From positions 54,297-118,296 of the forward strand of contig JAHHRW010000006.1 of assembly GCA_020025575.1 (NCBI GenBank): a stretch of DNA of 64,000 nucleotides, given 5' to 3'. Below the pieces are notes generated by a model. It ran no database searches, was not told the DNA's origin, and saw nothing but the letters and a program-made list of their open reading frames with translations. The translations under genes and the position numbers were made by a program. Positions within the stretch are counted from its first letter, which is position 1, and each line of letters starts with the position of its first letter. This DNA comes from Oscillospiraceae bacterium. GTDB taxonomy: Bacteria > Bacillota > Clostridia > Oscillospirales > Oscillospiraceae. Shown in pieces: positions 46,481 through 56,178 of this stretch.

Positions 46481-48559
46481 ATGCATTTAGTAATTGCAGA
46501 GAAACCGAGCGTCGCCCGCAGCATTGCGGGCGTGATCGGTGCGGATCAGAAAAAGGACGGCTACATGGAGGGCAACGGCTATCTGGTGAGCTGGTGTATC
46601 GGCCACCTTGTTTCCCTTGCCGACGCCGGAGCCTATGACGAGCGTTTCAAGAAGTGGCGCTATGACGACCTGCCGATTTTGCCGCAGGAATGGCAGTACA
46701 TTATCCCCGCCGAGAAGAGAGGACTGTTTGCCGTGCTGCGTTCCCTGATGGAGCGCCCCGACGTGACGGGCCTTGTGTGCGCCACTGACGCCGGGCGCGA
46801 GGGCGAATTGATTTTCCGTTTCGTCTACCAGATGGCGGGCTGCAAAAAGCCGTTCAAGCGCCTTTGGATTTCCAGCATGGAGGACGCCGCGATCCGCGAG
46901 GGCTTTGCCCACCTGAAACCGGGGGCCGACTACGACGACCTGTATCAATCGGCCCTGTGCCGGGCGCAGGCCGATTGGCTGGTGGGGATCAACGCCACCC
47001 GGCTTTTCTCCATCCTCTACCACAAGACCCTGACCGTGGGCCGTGTCCAGACGCCTACCCTCAATATGCTGGTTGACCGGGAGGCCAAGATCAGCAATTT
47101 CAAGAAAGAGAAATACCACGTTGTCCATATTGCGGTGGGCGGCATGGAGGCGGCCAGCGACCGCTTTATGAACCCCGACGACGCCGACGCCACCAAGACG
47201 GCCTGTGCAGGAGCGCAGGCCGTTTGTGTATCGGTGAAGCGTGAGAAAAAGACGGAGCAGCCGCCCCGCCTTTACGATCTCACCACCTTGCAGCGGGAGG
47301 CCAACCGCCTGTTTGGATTTACCGCCAAGCAGTCCCTTGACTACGCCCAACAGCTCTACGAAAAGAAGCTGCTGACCTATCCCCGCACTGACAGCCAGTA
47401 CCTTACCGACGATATGCAGCCCACGGCGGAAAGCATCGTGTCCGGCCTGTGGCCGCTGCTTTCCTTTGCGGCGGGGTTGGACATTGCCCCGCAGTTTGGC
47501 CGGGTGCTGGACAGCAAAAAGGTGTCCGATCACCACGCCATTATCCCCACGATGGAGTTTGTGCAGAAAGGCTTTGACGGGCTGACCGAGGGCGAAAAGA
47601 AACTGCTGTCCCTTGTGTGCTGCAAGCTGCTGTGTGCCGTGGCCGCGCCCCATGTGTATGAGGCCGTCACCGCCATATTCACCTGCGCCGGGAACGAGTT
47701 CACCGCCAAGGGCAAAACCATTCTCACCCCCGGCTGGAAAGAGATTGAGCGCCGCTTCAAAGCGTCGTTCAAGACCGACACCGACGAGGACGCACCGGAG
47801 CTGGCACGGGAGCTGCCGGAGATCACCGAGGGCCAGACCTTTGCCCCCATAGAGGCCAGTGTTACCGAGCATTTCACCACGCCGCCCAAGCCCTACACCG
47901 AAGATACGCTTTTGTCTGCTATGGAACGGGCCGGGGCCGAGGATATGCCGGAGGACGCCGAGCGCCAAGGTTTGGGAACCCCGGCAACCCGCGCTTCCAT
48001 TCTGGAAAAGCTGGTGCAGATGGGCTTTGTGGAACGCAAAGGCAAACAGCTACTTCCCACCAAGAACGGCCACAACCTTGTGTGCGTCCTGCCGGAAGTG
48101 CTGACCTCTCCCCAGCTCACGGCGGAATGGGAAACCAAGCTGACGGCCATTGCCAAGGGTGAGGCCGACCCGGAGGGCTTCATGGCGGGCATTGAGAAAA
48201 TGACCCGAAACCTGATTTCCCGTTATTCGCAGATCAGCGAGGACGCGCAGAAGTTGTTTCAGACCGAGCGTGTTGTTATCGGCAAGTGTCCCCGTTGCGG
48301 TGAAACCGTCTACGAGGGCAAGAAAAACTATTACTGCGGAAACCGGGCCTGTCAGTTTGTCATGTGGAAGAATGACCGATTTTTTGAGGAACGGGGCAAG
48401 ACGTTCACCCCGAAGATCGCCGCCGCGCTGCTCAAAGACGGAAAGGCAAAGGTAAAGGGCCTGCGCTCCATGAAAACCGGCAAAACCTACGACGGGACGG
48501 TGCTTTTGGCCGATACCGGCGGGAAATACGTCAATTACCGTGTGGAGAAAAAGAACTGA
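46481..48559 (+). CDS. topB: DNA topoisomerase III (TopB), element-encoded
   Basis: A 692-residue type IA topoisomerase carried by the element, probably for decatenation during transfer or replication. N-terminal TOPRIM: VIAEKPSVARSIAG and ATDAGREGELIFRF; the active Tyr is in LLTYPRTDSQYL (about 308); the C-terminal zinc part has CPRCGETVYEGKKNYYCGN. AAGGAGG lies before the ATG. An oriT-like block lies just after the stop. Confidence 0.93.
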   Translation: MHLVIAEKPSVARSIAGVIGADQKKDGYMEGNGYLVSWCIGHLVSLADAGAYDERFKKWRYDDLPILPQEWQYIIPAEKRGLFAVLRSLMERPDVTGLVCATDAGREGELIFRFVYQMAGCKKPFKRLWISSMEDAAIREGFAHLKPGADYDDLYQSALCRAQADWLVGINATRLFSILYHKTLTVGRVQTPTLNMLVDREAKISNFKKEKYHVVHIAVGGMEAASDRFMNPDDADATKTACAGAQAVCVSVKREKKTEQPPRLYDLTTLQREANRLFGFTAKQSLDYAQQLYEKKLLTYPRTDSQYLTDDMQPTAESIVSGLWPLLSFAAGLDIAPQFGRVLDSKKVSDHHAIIPTMEFVQKGFDGLTEGEKKLLSLVCCKLLCAVAAPHVYEAVTAIFTCAGNEFTAKGKTILTPGWKEIERRFKASFKTDTDEDAPELARELPEITEGQTFAPIEASVTEHFTTPPKPYTEDTLLSAMERAGAEDMPEDAERQGLGTPATRASILEKLVQMGFVERKGKQLLPTKNGHNLVCVLPEVLTSPQLTAEWETKLTAIAKGEADPEGFMAGIEKMTRNLISRYSQISEDAQKLFQTERVVIGKCPRCGETVYEGKKNYYCGNRACQFVMWKNDRFFEERGKTFTPKIAAALLKDGKAKVKGLRSMKTGKTYDGTVLLADTGGKYVNYRVEKKN

Positions 48560-48565
48560 CGGAGT

Positions 48566-48665
48566 AACGTAGCAAGCATAGGAAGTGTAGCCACACTTCC
48601 GATAAATCCCTGACCCGGCCACCCTGCCGGGCCGGGGATTTTGCTTGTTGGGGAAAGCCCCAAAC
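48566..48665 (+). other. oriT-like block, copy A
   Basis: Block 1 (48566-48602) holds the hairpin GGAAGTGT-AGCC-ACACTTCC with CGTAGCAAGCATA before it. Block 2 (48641-48665) is TTGCTTGTTGGGG with AAAGCCCCAAAC. Both blocks recur exactly, in reverse orientation, at 61226-61324 directly upstream of mobC, the expected oriT position. The 38 bp between the blocks differ. Confidence 0.65.
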
Positions 48666-48696
48666 GCCTGCACTCTTACAATTTACAATTATTATC

Positions 48697-48725
48697 TTTC
48701 AAATGATTTTTTGTACTGATATAAT
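48697..48725 (+). promoter_or_regulatory. Own promoter of the DUF2971 cassette
   Basis: TTTCAA (48697-48702), 17-base spacer, TATAAT (48720-48725), 32 bp before the start codon. Confidence 0.6.
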
Positions 48726-48756
48726 AAAATAAAACGTAAGAGAGTTGGGGTAAGTT

Positions 48757-49710
48757 ATGCAGGAAATGACACATAGGCACACCCGTGAATTGGATGTATT
48801 TTACAACGAGCATAGCGATGCTTGTACGAATTGTGGAAGAAGATTTCAAAATGGTATGTGCGCGCATTTGGGATATGACACGGAAAGAAATCCTGTTGTC
48901 CTTTGCGATGATTGCGCATATTTGCTATCAGAAACCGTAGTTCGTTATCATTGGACGGAACCAGAATACGAAAAAGTCGCGCCAGAATCTAAACTTTGGC
49001 GTTACATGGATTTAAGCAAGTTCCTTTCGATGATTGGTAAAAAGACACTATACTTTGCATCTGCGGAATCGTTTGAGGATATATTTGAGGGTGCAAAAGG
49101 CACATTGGAGCGGAAAGAAAAATGGGACGCATTTTATCTCGATTTTTTTAGAGAAGCAATTCAAACTGCGCCTGGCATGAAACCAGAAGATTTAACAAAC
49201 GAATACATTGAGGAAAATACAACACGTTTGTTATCCGAGTTGAACGCCAGTGGAAATGCCCGAAGGAAACATACATTTATAAGTTGTTGGCATTATAACG
49301 AATCTGAATCGGAAGCAATGTGGAAATTGTACTCAACAAATGTGAACAATGCACTTGCAATTCAAACTACATATCAACAGTTGTACGAGGCTCTTGACAA
49401 AGACCCCGCAATAAAAATTGGAAAAGTTAAATATATTGATTTTTCTAAAAGATTTTCTTCCGTAAATGGTTCGTTCTGGTATAAACGAAAAGCATTTGAA
49501 CACGAGAGAGAAGTACGCGCTATTATCACAAGTCATCAGGCACACAGCGGTATAGAAAAAGCCGTCGATCTTGAGAAGTTAATTTCAGCAGTATACATTT
49601 CTCCTTATGCGCCAAAATGGTTTGAGGATGTAGTGCGTGATGTAATGCAAAAATATGAATTGAATAAACCCCTATATTATTCAGAGATGTTAAAAACACC
49701 ATTCTATTGA
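48757..49710 (+). CDS. DUF2971 protein, cargo
   Basis: A 317-residue protein. A Cys-rich N-terminal part (ACTNCGRRFQNGMCAHLG, then VLCDDCAYLL) looks like a zinc-binding head. The DUF2971 domain follows: LWRYMDLSKFLSMIGKKTLY, ASAESFEDIFEG, FISCWHYNESESEAMWKLYS and FEHEREVRAII. The family is frequent near phage-defence and mobile genes but has no known activity. The gene is AT-rich with own promoter and terminator. GGGG lies before the ATG. Confidence 0.8.
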   Translation: MQEMTHRHTRELDVFYNEHSDACTNCGRRFQNGMCAHLGYDTERNPVVLCDDCAYLLSETVVRYHWTEPEYEKVAPESKLWRYMDLSKFLSMIGKKTLYFASAESFEDIFEGAKGTLERKEKWDAFYLDFFREAIQTAPGMKPEDLTNEYIEENTTRLLSELNASGNARRKHTFISCWHYNESESEAMWKLYSTNVNNALAIQTTYQQLYEALDKDPAIKIGKVKYIDFSKRFSSVNGSFWYKRKAFEHEREVRAIITSHQAHSGIEKAVDLEKLISAVYISPYAPKWFEDVVRDVMQKYELNKPLYYSEMLKTPFY

Positions 49711-49729
49711 TATTTCAATTAAAAGGTTT

Positions 49730-49764
49730 AGCAGGAAATCTTTCAAAGGTTTCCTGCTTTTCTT
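49730..49764 (+). terminator. Terminator of the DUF2971 cassette
   Basis: AGCAGGAAA (49730-49738) pairs with TTTCCTGCT (49750-49758), then TTTCTTATGCC, which repeats the tail of the DUF4365 terminator. Confidence 0.85.
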
Positions 49765-49791
49765 ATGCCATTTTTCAGAAAGGAGCGACAA

Positions 49792-52700
49792 ATGAGCGAA
49801 GTATTTTCTATCCTGCTTCATAACCGACAGCGTTATGAGCAAGGCAAAGAGGGCCTTTGGTTTTCTTTGCCGACCACAACCGAAAAGCTGCAAGAAGCCC
49901 TGCGGGAAATCGGGATCAGTGCCGACAATCCGCAGGACTTTTTCTTGTACGACTACCGAAGCCCGCAGGAGCGTCCCATTAAGCTGCCCCGCGATCTGGT
50001 GCTGTCCGCCGATGTGGACAAGCTGAACTTCCTTGCCGCGAGGATGGAAAAGCTGGACGCCGCCGAGCTTGCGGAGCTGAACGCCGCCCTGACAAGCCCG
50101 CAGAGCGACTTCCACAGTATCGGCCAGATCATCGACTACCCCGACAACGTGGACTACTATGTGCATCTGCCAGATGTCACCGGCACGGGCCAGTTGGGTG
50201 ACTACTATCTGAACCGTTCCGGCATGGTGGATATGCCGAAGGAATGGAAAGCGGGAATTTTCCTACCCCGTTTCGGCCTGCATATTGCCAATACGGAGCA
50301 TGGTGTTTTCACTGATTACGGCTATCTGGTGAAAAGCGGCGACGAGTGGCAGCGCGTCCATGAGGGCCAGCCGGTGCCGGAAGAATACCGGGTGATGGCC
50401 TATCCCGCGCCGGAAATCCTGCGGGACGAGGCCCCGGCCCGAACGGTGCAGCCGGAGGCAGCGCCCACCACCGAAGCTGCGACCCCGCCGCCCGTCGTCC
50501 CCATTATTCTCAACAGCCAGAACAGCGCCGACCGCATGAAAGAGATCACCGACCGGCTGGAAACCGGCATACAGGAGCTTTTCGAGAGTGAACGCTACAA
50601 ATCCTATCTCACCTCTATGGCGAAGTTCCACAATTACAGCTTCAACAATACGCTGCTGATCGCCATGCAGGGCGGCCAGCTTGTGGCAGGCTACAACAAG
50701 TGGCGGGACGATTTTCACCGCAATGTGAAGCGGGGCGAGAAAGGCATCAAGATTTTTGCCCCGGCCCCCTACAAGGTGAAAAAGGAAGTACCGAAGCTGG
50801 ACGCACAGGGCCAGCCGGTCATGGACAAGGACGGCAAGCCTCTGACCGAAGTACAGGAAACACAAATTCCGGCGTTCAAGATCGTGTCTGTCTTTGACGT
50901 GAGCCAGACCGAGGGCGAACCGCTGCCCTCTATCAGTGTGGACGAGCTGGCCGGGAATGTGGAGCAATACGAGGACTTCTTCAAGGCGCTGGAACAGACT
51001 TCCCCTGTTCCGATGGCCTTTGAGGACATCCCCGGTGGTTCTCACGGCTACTACCACCTGACGGAAAAGCGGATCGCCATACAGGAGAACATGAGTGAGC
51101 TGCAAACTTTGAAAACAGCCATCCATGAGATTGCCCATGCCAAGCTCCACGCCATTGACCCGGACGCCCCTGTGACCGAGCAGGCCGACCGGCCCGACAG
51201 CCGCACCCGCGAGGTGCAGGCCGAGAGCGTGGCCTATGCCGTCTGTCAGCACTACGGGCTGGACACGTCCGACTATTCCTTTGGGTATGTGGCCGGTTGG
51301 AGTTCCGGCAAAGACCTGAAAGAGCTGCGGGCGTCCCTTGAAACCATCCGGGCCACCGCCCATGAGCTGATTACCGCCATCGACGGCCACCTTGCCGAGC
51401 TTCAGCAACAGCGGCAGGCGCAGCAGACCGTAGAGCAAACTGTGGAGCCGACTGTGGAACAGGCCGCCGAGCAGCCTGCCCCCGACAGTGTGTTTTCCAA
51501 GCTGCCCCCGGAACAGCAGCAGGAAATGACCGACAGTGTGAAAGCCATGCTGCAAACCCTGATTGACGCCGATGTGAAATCTACCGGCGAGGTGACGCAA
51601 GGCACATTGGACGCCATTCAGACACAGGGCTTTGTCCTTTCCGGCGACGGGACACTGCAACGGGCCGAGGCCCAGCCGGAGCTGCAGCCGTGGAATGGGA
51701 TTGACGGCCTTTTGAATAACAAGCCCATTATGCCGGAGGCCACCCCCACGGAACGGGCCAACGCTCTGATTGATTGGGCCGAACGCAGCGGACAACGCAT
51801 GGGCAACGAGGAACGCTGGTTGATCGTGGAGTACGCCGAGGCCGTGGACAATACGGACAAGGTGATTGCCCTTATCAATGAGCTTTGCGAACATGGCTAT
51901 GAAATGCAGCATGGCCATGTGGACGAGCTGGTGAAAAGCAGGATTGACCGAGAAATCGCAGAGGCCAAGGCCGCACAGCAACCCACCCTTGACCCGACGG
52001 CAGAGCCGGTTGTGACGATCCTTTTCACCGAAAGCCCCCATCTGGAAATCGGCCAGCAAATACCGCTGCACGAGGCCGACGCCCTGTTTGCCCGGCTGGA
52101 CGCAGAGCATCGGGGCGGCGGCTACTATGACAAGACCGACTTCAGCATTGATTTTACATTTCAAGGAGAGCCGCACAGCTATTCCGGGCGGCAGGATTTT
52201 GGCGACCGGGACGGTTCCCTGATTGAACATATCCGGGAGTATCAGACCTTTTATCTGAACGATGAAAAATGGAAAGGCCATCTGACCCAGCAGGGCGGCC
52301 CGGAGGCATGGGCGGAGGATCACGCCAGCCGGGAAGCCATTCTCACCGAGATCATCCCCTACATGGAGCTGCATTGCAACCTGTCCCGGCTGGAACAGGA
52401 GGCGCAGACCTGTTTGGCGTCCAGCGACACCCTGACGCCGGAGGAAACCGCCTACTATGGGGCGCTGGTGGACTACGCTATGGAGTGCCGCCCGCTGCTC
52501 AACCACGGAGAGCCTTTGCCGAAAATTCCGAAACTGACCGACTTCGACCAGAGCTTGCAGGACTACAAGGCGCAGGTGGAGGCCGAAATTGCACAGGAGG
52601 CCGCCAACGCCGGTATGACCGTGGAGGAATATGCGGCGGCTGGCTATGAGGCCCCGGCCCAGCCGCAGGAAGCCCCGGAACAACCGGCGAAAGAGCCTGC

Positions 52701-55700
52701 GGCGTCCGACTACTACTATTCCATCAATGAGGGCGCGGCCCGCCGTGCCAAGGAAATGAACAGCTTTTCCGACTACAAACCCGGCAGCGCCACAGCCGAG
52801 TACCGGCATTATGTGGATGAAGCCTTTGCGCTGGCACAGGCACAGAAAAAGCGCGTCGATCCCATGTACCATGAGAAGATCGACAGCCTGCTTGACACCT
52901 ATGCCCGGAAGCTGGCTGCCAATATGAACCACGGCTATGAGATTGACGCCCGTGTTCCGTCCATTTTGATTGCCGGTGGTTCCAATTTCCCGGTACGGAA
53001 GAAAGAGAAACAGAACGCGGCCCGCGACAGCAATATGCAGGAATGGCAGTACATCCAAGGGCTGCTTGATAAAATCCGCAGCACCGGCATGGGCGGCATC
53101 CGGCAGGACGACCCGCAGGCCATTCCCAAGCTGCAAAAGAAGCTGGACGGTCTGGAAAAGGCACAGGAAACCATGAAAGCGATCAATGCCTATTACCGCA
53201 AACACGGCACGTTGGACGGCTGCCCGCACCTCTCTCCTGAAAACATCGAAAACCTGAAAGCGGATATGGCGTCCGGCTGGCACTACGAAAAGAAGCCGTT
53301 TCAGAGCTGGGAGCTGTCCAACAACAATGCGGAAATCCGCCGCGTCCGGCAGCGGATCGAAAGCCTGACCCGCGCAAATGAAGTGGCCTATGTGGGCTGG
53401 GAATTTGACGGCGGCCATGTGGAGGCCAACCGGGATCAGGGCCGCTTGCAGGTGTTCTTTGATGGCAAGCCGGAAGCGGACGCCCGCCAGCAGTTGAAAG
53501 AAAACGGTTTCCGCTGGGCGCCGAGTGTGGGCGCATGGCAGCGGCTTTTGAACGATAATGCCTACTATGCGTCGGACAGGATTGCTTGTATTCAGCCCCT
53601 TTCCGGCATCAAGCCCACGGAGTTGCAACGCAACAGCAGCCGGGAGCAGCGGGCGCAGACGGCACAGGAACAGGCCGAGCCGGACTACTTCTACCGGGTA
53701 CACGCCACCCCCAGCAGCGACAGCCGGGAAAACCTGTATATGCTGCAAGTCTATGTTCCGCAGAACAACGGCAGGGCCAAGACCGGGGATATTCTCTACG
53801 TCGGGACGCCGGAACGGTGCCGGGAGCTGATGGATCAGCTCAATACCGGGGAGCTGACGCAGGAGGCTGTCAAGGAGCTGTATGCCAAGGAACAGGAGCA
53901 GCCGGAACAGGAACCCACCCCGGAACAGGAACCGGCACCAGAGCCGGAGCCGGAACAAGAACCCGTGCAGGAACCGGAAACCGCCCCGGCGCAGGAAGTT
54001 ACTTCCGACGCCGAGCCGCAGGCGGCGCCCGCAGAAATCCTGACGGAGTTGCAGGAAAAGGCGCTGAAAATCGCTGACCGATACAAAGACCTGCCCTTGC
54101 AGGCCAAGATTGATATGATCGCGCAGGCGTTTGGCTGCAAGACCGGCGAAATCCATACGTCCCCCTGTACCGGCAAATGGCGCGGCACCAGCGATATGAC
54201 GATCCGTTTTGACAACGGCGCGTCCCTGTTTATCGGCAACCACCTGACGCCGAAAGCCAAGACGGTTAAGGTGCAGACGGAATGTGTCAACCGCACTTTG
54301 GTACAGTACAACCCGGAGATCGTCAAGGCCACCAAGGAAGCGGCCCTGCCCGCGCTGTTGCAGCGGGAGGCCAAGGACAACGAGATCGCGGCCCAAAAGG
54401 GATTGAAGCCCTACACGCTGCTCAATGTGGAGTTCAACGAGGGAGCCAACGAAAAGACCGGCGGTTATATTGGCTGGTACTATGTGACGCTGGCTGTGGA
54501 CGGCAAAATCTGTACCCATCTGGAAACGGGATTGAACCATGACATTGCGGACGGCAAGGTAAGCGACACCCCATCACGGGCCGACTACTACCCGGCAGGA
54601 GCCTTGAAAGAGGCCGATGTGGACTACGTTTTCAATAACGTGGGCTTTTCCTCTGCGTCCACCCTCTATACGATGCCGCTGCGGGACGATGTGCGGGAAC
54701 GTGCCGAAAAGACACTGGCCGAGCGCAGCGCCGCCGCGCCGGAGGCTGGCCGGGAATGGGGCTTTTACATCATTCCCGATCTGAAAACATGGGCCACCAA
54801 TGCCGAGCAGCAGCCCCCGATAGAGCATTTCGTCACCTTTGAGGACGCCAAGGCCCGGTTCGACGAGCTGCGGAGCCAGCCCTATAACAGCGAGGCCAAG
54901 GATTTGAACACCGATGGCCGCCCCTACGCCCATCTGACGCTGGGCATGGAAAGCAAGGACGGCATGAGCGCCGTCGATATTCTCCATGTGCGGGCGGGCC
55001 AGAATTATCTTGTGGAGGACTTCACCCGCATGAAACGGCTGCGGAGTGATCCCGTGGTACTGGAAAGCCTCTCCCGTGTGGCACAGGAAATCGGCTTTGA
55101 CCGGGTGCGGCCCTATGGGATTGAGAACGGCAGCTACAAGGCCATGCCGGATATGCCTTTCACCCAATGGGAAAACCCGTATTTCACCGTCGATCCCCCG
55201 GCACAGGAGCAGGGCGACACCTTTACCATCTACCAGCTCAAAGGCGGGCCTGAAACACGGGACTATCGCTTTGAGCCTTACGAGCGTTTGCAGGCAGCAG
55301 GGCTGGCCGTTGACCGGCAGAATTACGATCTGGTTTACGCGGCCTCGCTGGACGACAAAACCACGCTGGAGGACATTTACCGTACATTCAACATTGACCA
55401 TCCCGCCGACTTCACCGGCCACAGTCTTTCCGTTTCCGACATTGTGGTGCTGACCCGCAGCGGCAAGGAGGAAGCCCATTACTGTGACAGCTTCGGCTTT
55501 ATGCCGGTGCCGGAGTTCTTCTTGCAGCGGGAAAAACAGCTTACGCCACGGGAATTGCTGACCGGCGAGAGCATCCAGACCCTACGGGGCAGCTTCCTTG
55601 TAACGGATATGAGTCGAGAGCAGTTGGAGGCTGCAGGCTATGGCTTCCACCATCAATCCGAGGACGGCAAGTATCTTATCATGGGCAACGGCACGAACGC

Positions 55701-56019
55701 CTTTGCTATTCCCACCCAGCAGGAAAGCCCCATCAAGGCCGCTGAAATGACGACCGAGCAGAACTACAACATGATTGACGGCGTTTTGAACAATGCCCCG
55801 ACCATGAGTGAGCTGGAAGCCAAGGCCAAAGCCGGGGAACAGATTTCCTTGTTTGACGTAGCCGAGGCAGCCAAGACGGAGGCCCAAAAGCCCGAGCAGC
55901 CCCAGCGCCCGGTGCAGAAGCAGAAAAAGCCGTCTATCCGGGCGCAGATCAAAGCCGCCAAAGAGGAACAGGCCAAAAAACCGCCGCAGCGGGAAAAAGC
56001 ACAGGAATTGGAGGTATGA
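49792..56019 (+). CDS. Giant multidomain ArdC/zincin/YodL protein
   Basis: A 2075-residue protein typical of Clostridia ICEs. Residues 1-110 look like an antirestriction-type domain; 245-400 are ArdC-like ssDNA-binding (SYNKWRDDFHRNVKRGEKGI-type; here AGYNKWRDDF); HEIAHAKLH (445) is a zincin metallopeptidase motif. Gln/Glu/Pro linkers (about 540, 950, 1390) separate later modules, and a YodL-like domain lies near 1810-1900 (FTIYQLKGGPETRDYRFEPY). It probably protects incoming DNA and helps establishment. ATG 49792 has AAGGAG upstream. No frameshift is visible over 6.2 kb. Confidence 0.85.
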   Translation: MSEVFSILLHNRQRYEQGKEGLWFSLPTTTEKLQEALREIGISADNPQDFFLYDYRSPQERPIKLPRDLVLSADVDKLNFLAARMEKLDAAELAELNAALTSPQSDFHSIGQIIDYPDNVDYYVHLPDVTGTGQLGDYYLNRSGMVDMPKEWKAGIFLPRFGLHIANTEHGVFTDYGYLVKSGDEWQRVHEGQPVPEEYRVMAYPAPEILRDEAPARTVQPEAAPTTEAATPPPVVPIILNSQNSADRMKEITDRLETGIQELFESERYKSYLTSMAKFHNYSFNNTLLIAMQGGQLVAGYNKWRDDFHRNVKRGEKGIKIFAPAPYKVKKEVPKLDAQGQPVMDKDGKPLTEVQETQIPAFKIVSVFDVSQTEGEPLPSISVDELAGNVEQYEDFFKALEQTSPVPMAFEDIPGGSHGYYHLTEKRIAIQENMSELQTLKTAIHEIAHAKLHAIDPDAPVTEQADRPDSRTREVQAESVAYAVCQHYGLDTSDYSFGYVAGWSSGKDLKELRASLETIRATAHELITAIDGHLAELQQQRQAQQTVEQTVEPTVEQAAEQPAPDSVFSKLPPEQQQEMTDSVKAMLQTLIDADVKSTGEVTQGTLDAIQTQGFVLSGDGTLQRAEAQPELQPWNGIDGLLNNKPIMPEATPTERANALIDWAERSGQRMGNEERWLIVEYAEAVDNTDKVIALINELCEHGYEMQHGHVDELVKSRIDREIAEAKAAQQPTLDPTAEPVVTILFTESPHLEIGQQIPLHEADALFARLDAEHRGGGYYDKTDFSIDFTFQGEPHSYSGRQDFGDRDGSLIEHIREYQTFYLNDEKWKGHLTQQGGPEAWAEDHASREAILTEIIPYMELHCNLSRLEQEAQTCLASSDTLTPEETAYYGALVDYAMECRPLLNHGEPLPKIPKLTDFDQSLQDYKAQVEAEIAQEAANAGMTVEEYAAAGYEAPAQPQEAPEQPAKEPAASDYYYSINEGAARRAKEMNSFSDYKPGSATAEYRHYVDEAFALAQAQKKRVDPMYHEKIDSLLDTYARKLAANMNHGYEIDARVPSILIAGGSNFPVRKKEKQNAARDSNMQEWQYIQGLLDKIRSTGMGGIRQDDPQAIPKLQKKLDGLEKAQETMKAINAYYRKHGTLDGCPHLSPENIENLKADMASGWHYEKKPFQSWELSNNNAEIRRVRQRIESLTRANEVAYVGWEFDGGHVEANRDQGRLQVFFDGKPEADARQQLKENGFRWAPSVGAWQRLLNDNAYYASDRIACIQPLSGIKPTELQRNSSREQRAQTAQEQAEPDYFYRVHATPSSDSRENLYMLQVYVPQNNGRAKTGDILYVGTPERCRELMDQLNTGELTQEAVKELYAKEQEQPEQEPTPEQEPAPEPEPEQEPVQEPETAPAQEVTSDAEPQAAPAEILTELQEKALKIADRYKDLPLQAKIDMIAQAFGCKTGEIHTSPCTGKWRGTSDMTIRFDNGASLFIGNHLTPKAKTVKVQTECVNRTLVQYNPEIVKATKEAALPALLQREAKDNEIAAQKGLKPYTLLNVEFNEGANEKTGGYIGWYYVTLAVDGKICTHLETGLNHDIADGKVSDTPSRADYYPAGALKEADVDYVFNNVGFSSASTLYTMPLRDDVRERAEKTLAERSAAAPEAGREWGFYIIPDLKTWATNAEQQPPIEHFVTFEDAKARFDELRSQPYNSEAKDLNTDGRPYAHLTLGMESKDGMSAVDILHVRAGQNYLVEDFTRMKRLRSDPVVLESLSRVAQEIGFDRVRPYGIENGSYKAMPDMPFTQWENPYFTVDPPAQEQGDTFTIYQLKGGPETRDYRFEPYERLQAAGLAVDRQNYDLVYAASLDDKTTLEDIYRTFNIDHPADFTGHSLSVSDIVVLTRSGKEEAHYCDSFGFMPVPEFFLQREKQLTPRELLTGESIQTLRGSFLVTDMSREQLEAAGYGFHHQSEDGKYLIMGNGTNAFAIPTQQESPIKAAEMTTEQNYNMIDGVLNNAPTMSELEAKAKAGEQISLFDVAEAAKTEAQKPEQPQRPVQKQKKPSIRAQIKAAKEEQAKKPPQREKAQELEV

Positions 56020-56021
56020 CA

Positions 56022-56178
56022 ATGCAGTTTACCGTGGAGGAAGAAAACCTGATCTGTATGTATCACAAGAGCGACCGGCGCAGGACGGCGGCCAACATCC
56101 GGGCCGCCCTGCCGGACATGGACGAGGACATGGCGGCGCTGGCCCGCCAGACCGCCGACAAGCTGGACACCATGCACG
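56022..56178 (+). pseudogene. TTRAP (transposon-transfer assisting protein), 5' part, broken by an IS
   Basis: The first 52 codons (MQFTVEEENLICMYHKSDRR onward to KLDTMH) of a TTRAP family protein. AGGTATGACA precedes ATG 56022, which overlaps the giant gene's stop region. At 56178 an IS256-family element interrupts it. The rest resumes at 57523. Joined across the 9-bp duplication, the two parts restore a 66-residue protein. Confidence 0.85.
56170..56178. repeat. IS target-site duplication, left copy
   Basis: CCATGCACG, repeated exactly at 57523-57531. It marks the IS insertion (eight or nine bases are duplicated; the outermost base is uncertain). Confidence 0.85.

Noticed and set aside
51400..51480. 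Repeated CAG/GAG-rich bases, CRISPR-like at first sight
   Set aside because: They encode Gln/Glu linkers in the giant protein; no constant repeat with spacers. No CRISPR array is in the window.
50263..54540. Open frame of 1425 codons on the minus strand
   Set aside because: It is the mirror of the giant gene in a GC-rich stretch; no ribosome-binding site and low-complexity product.
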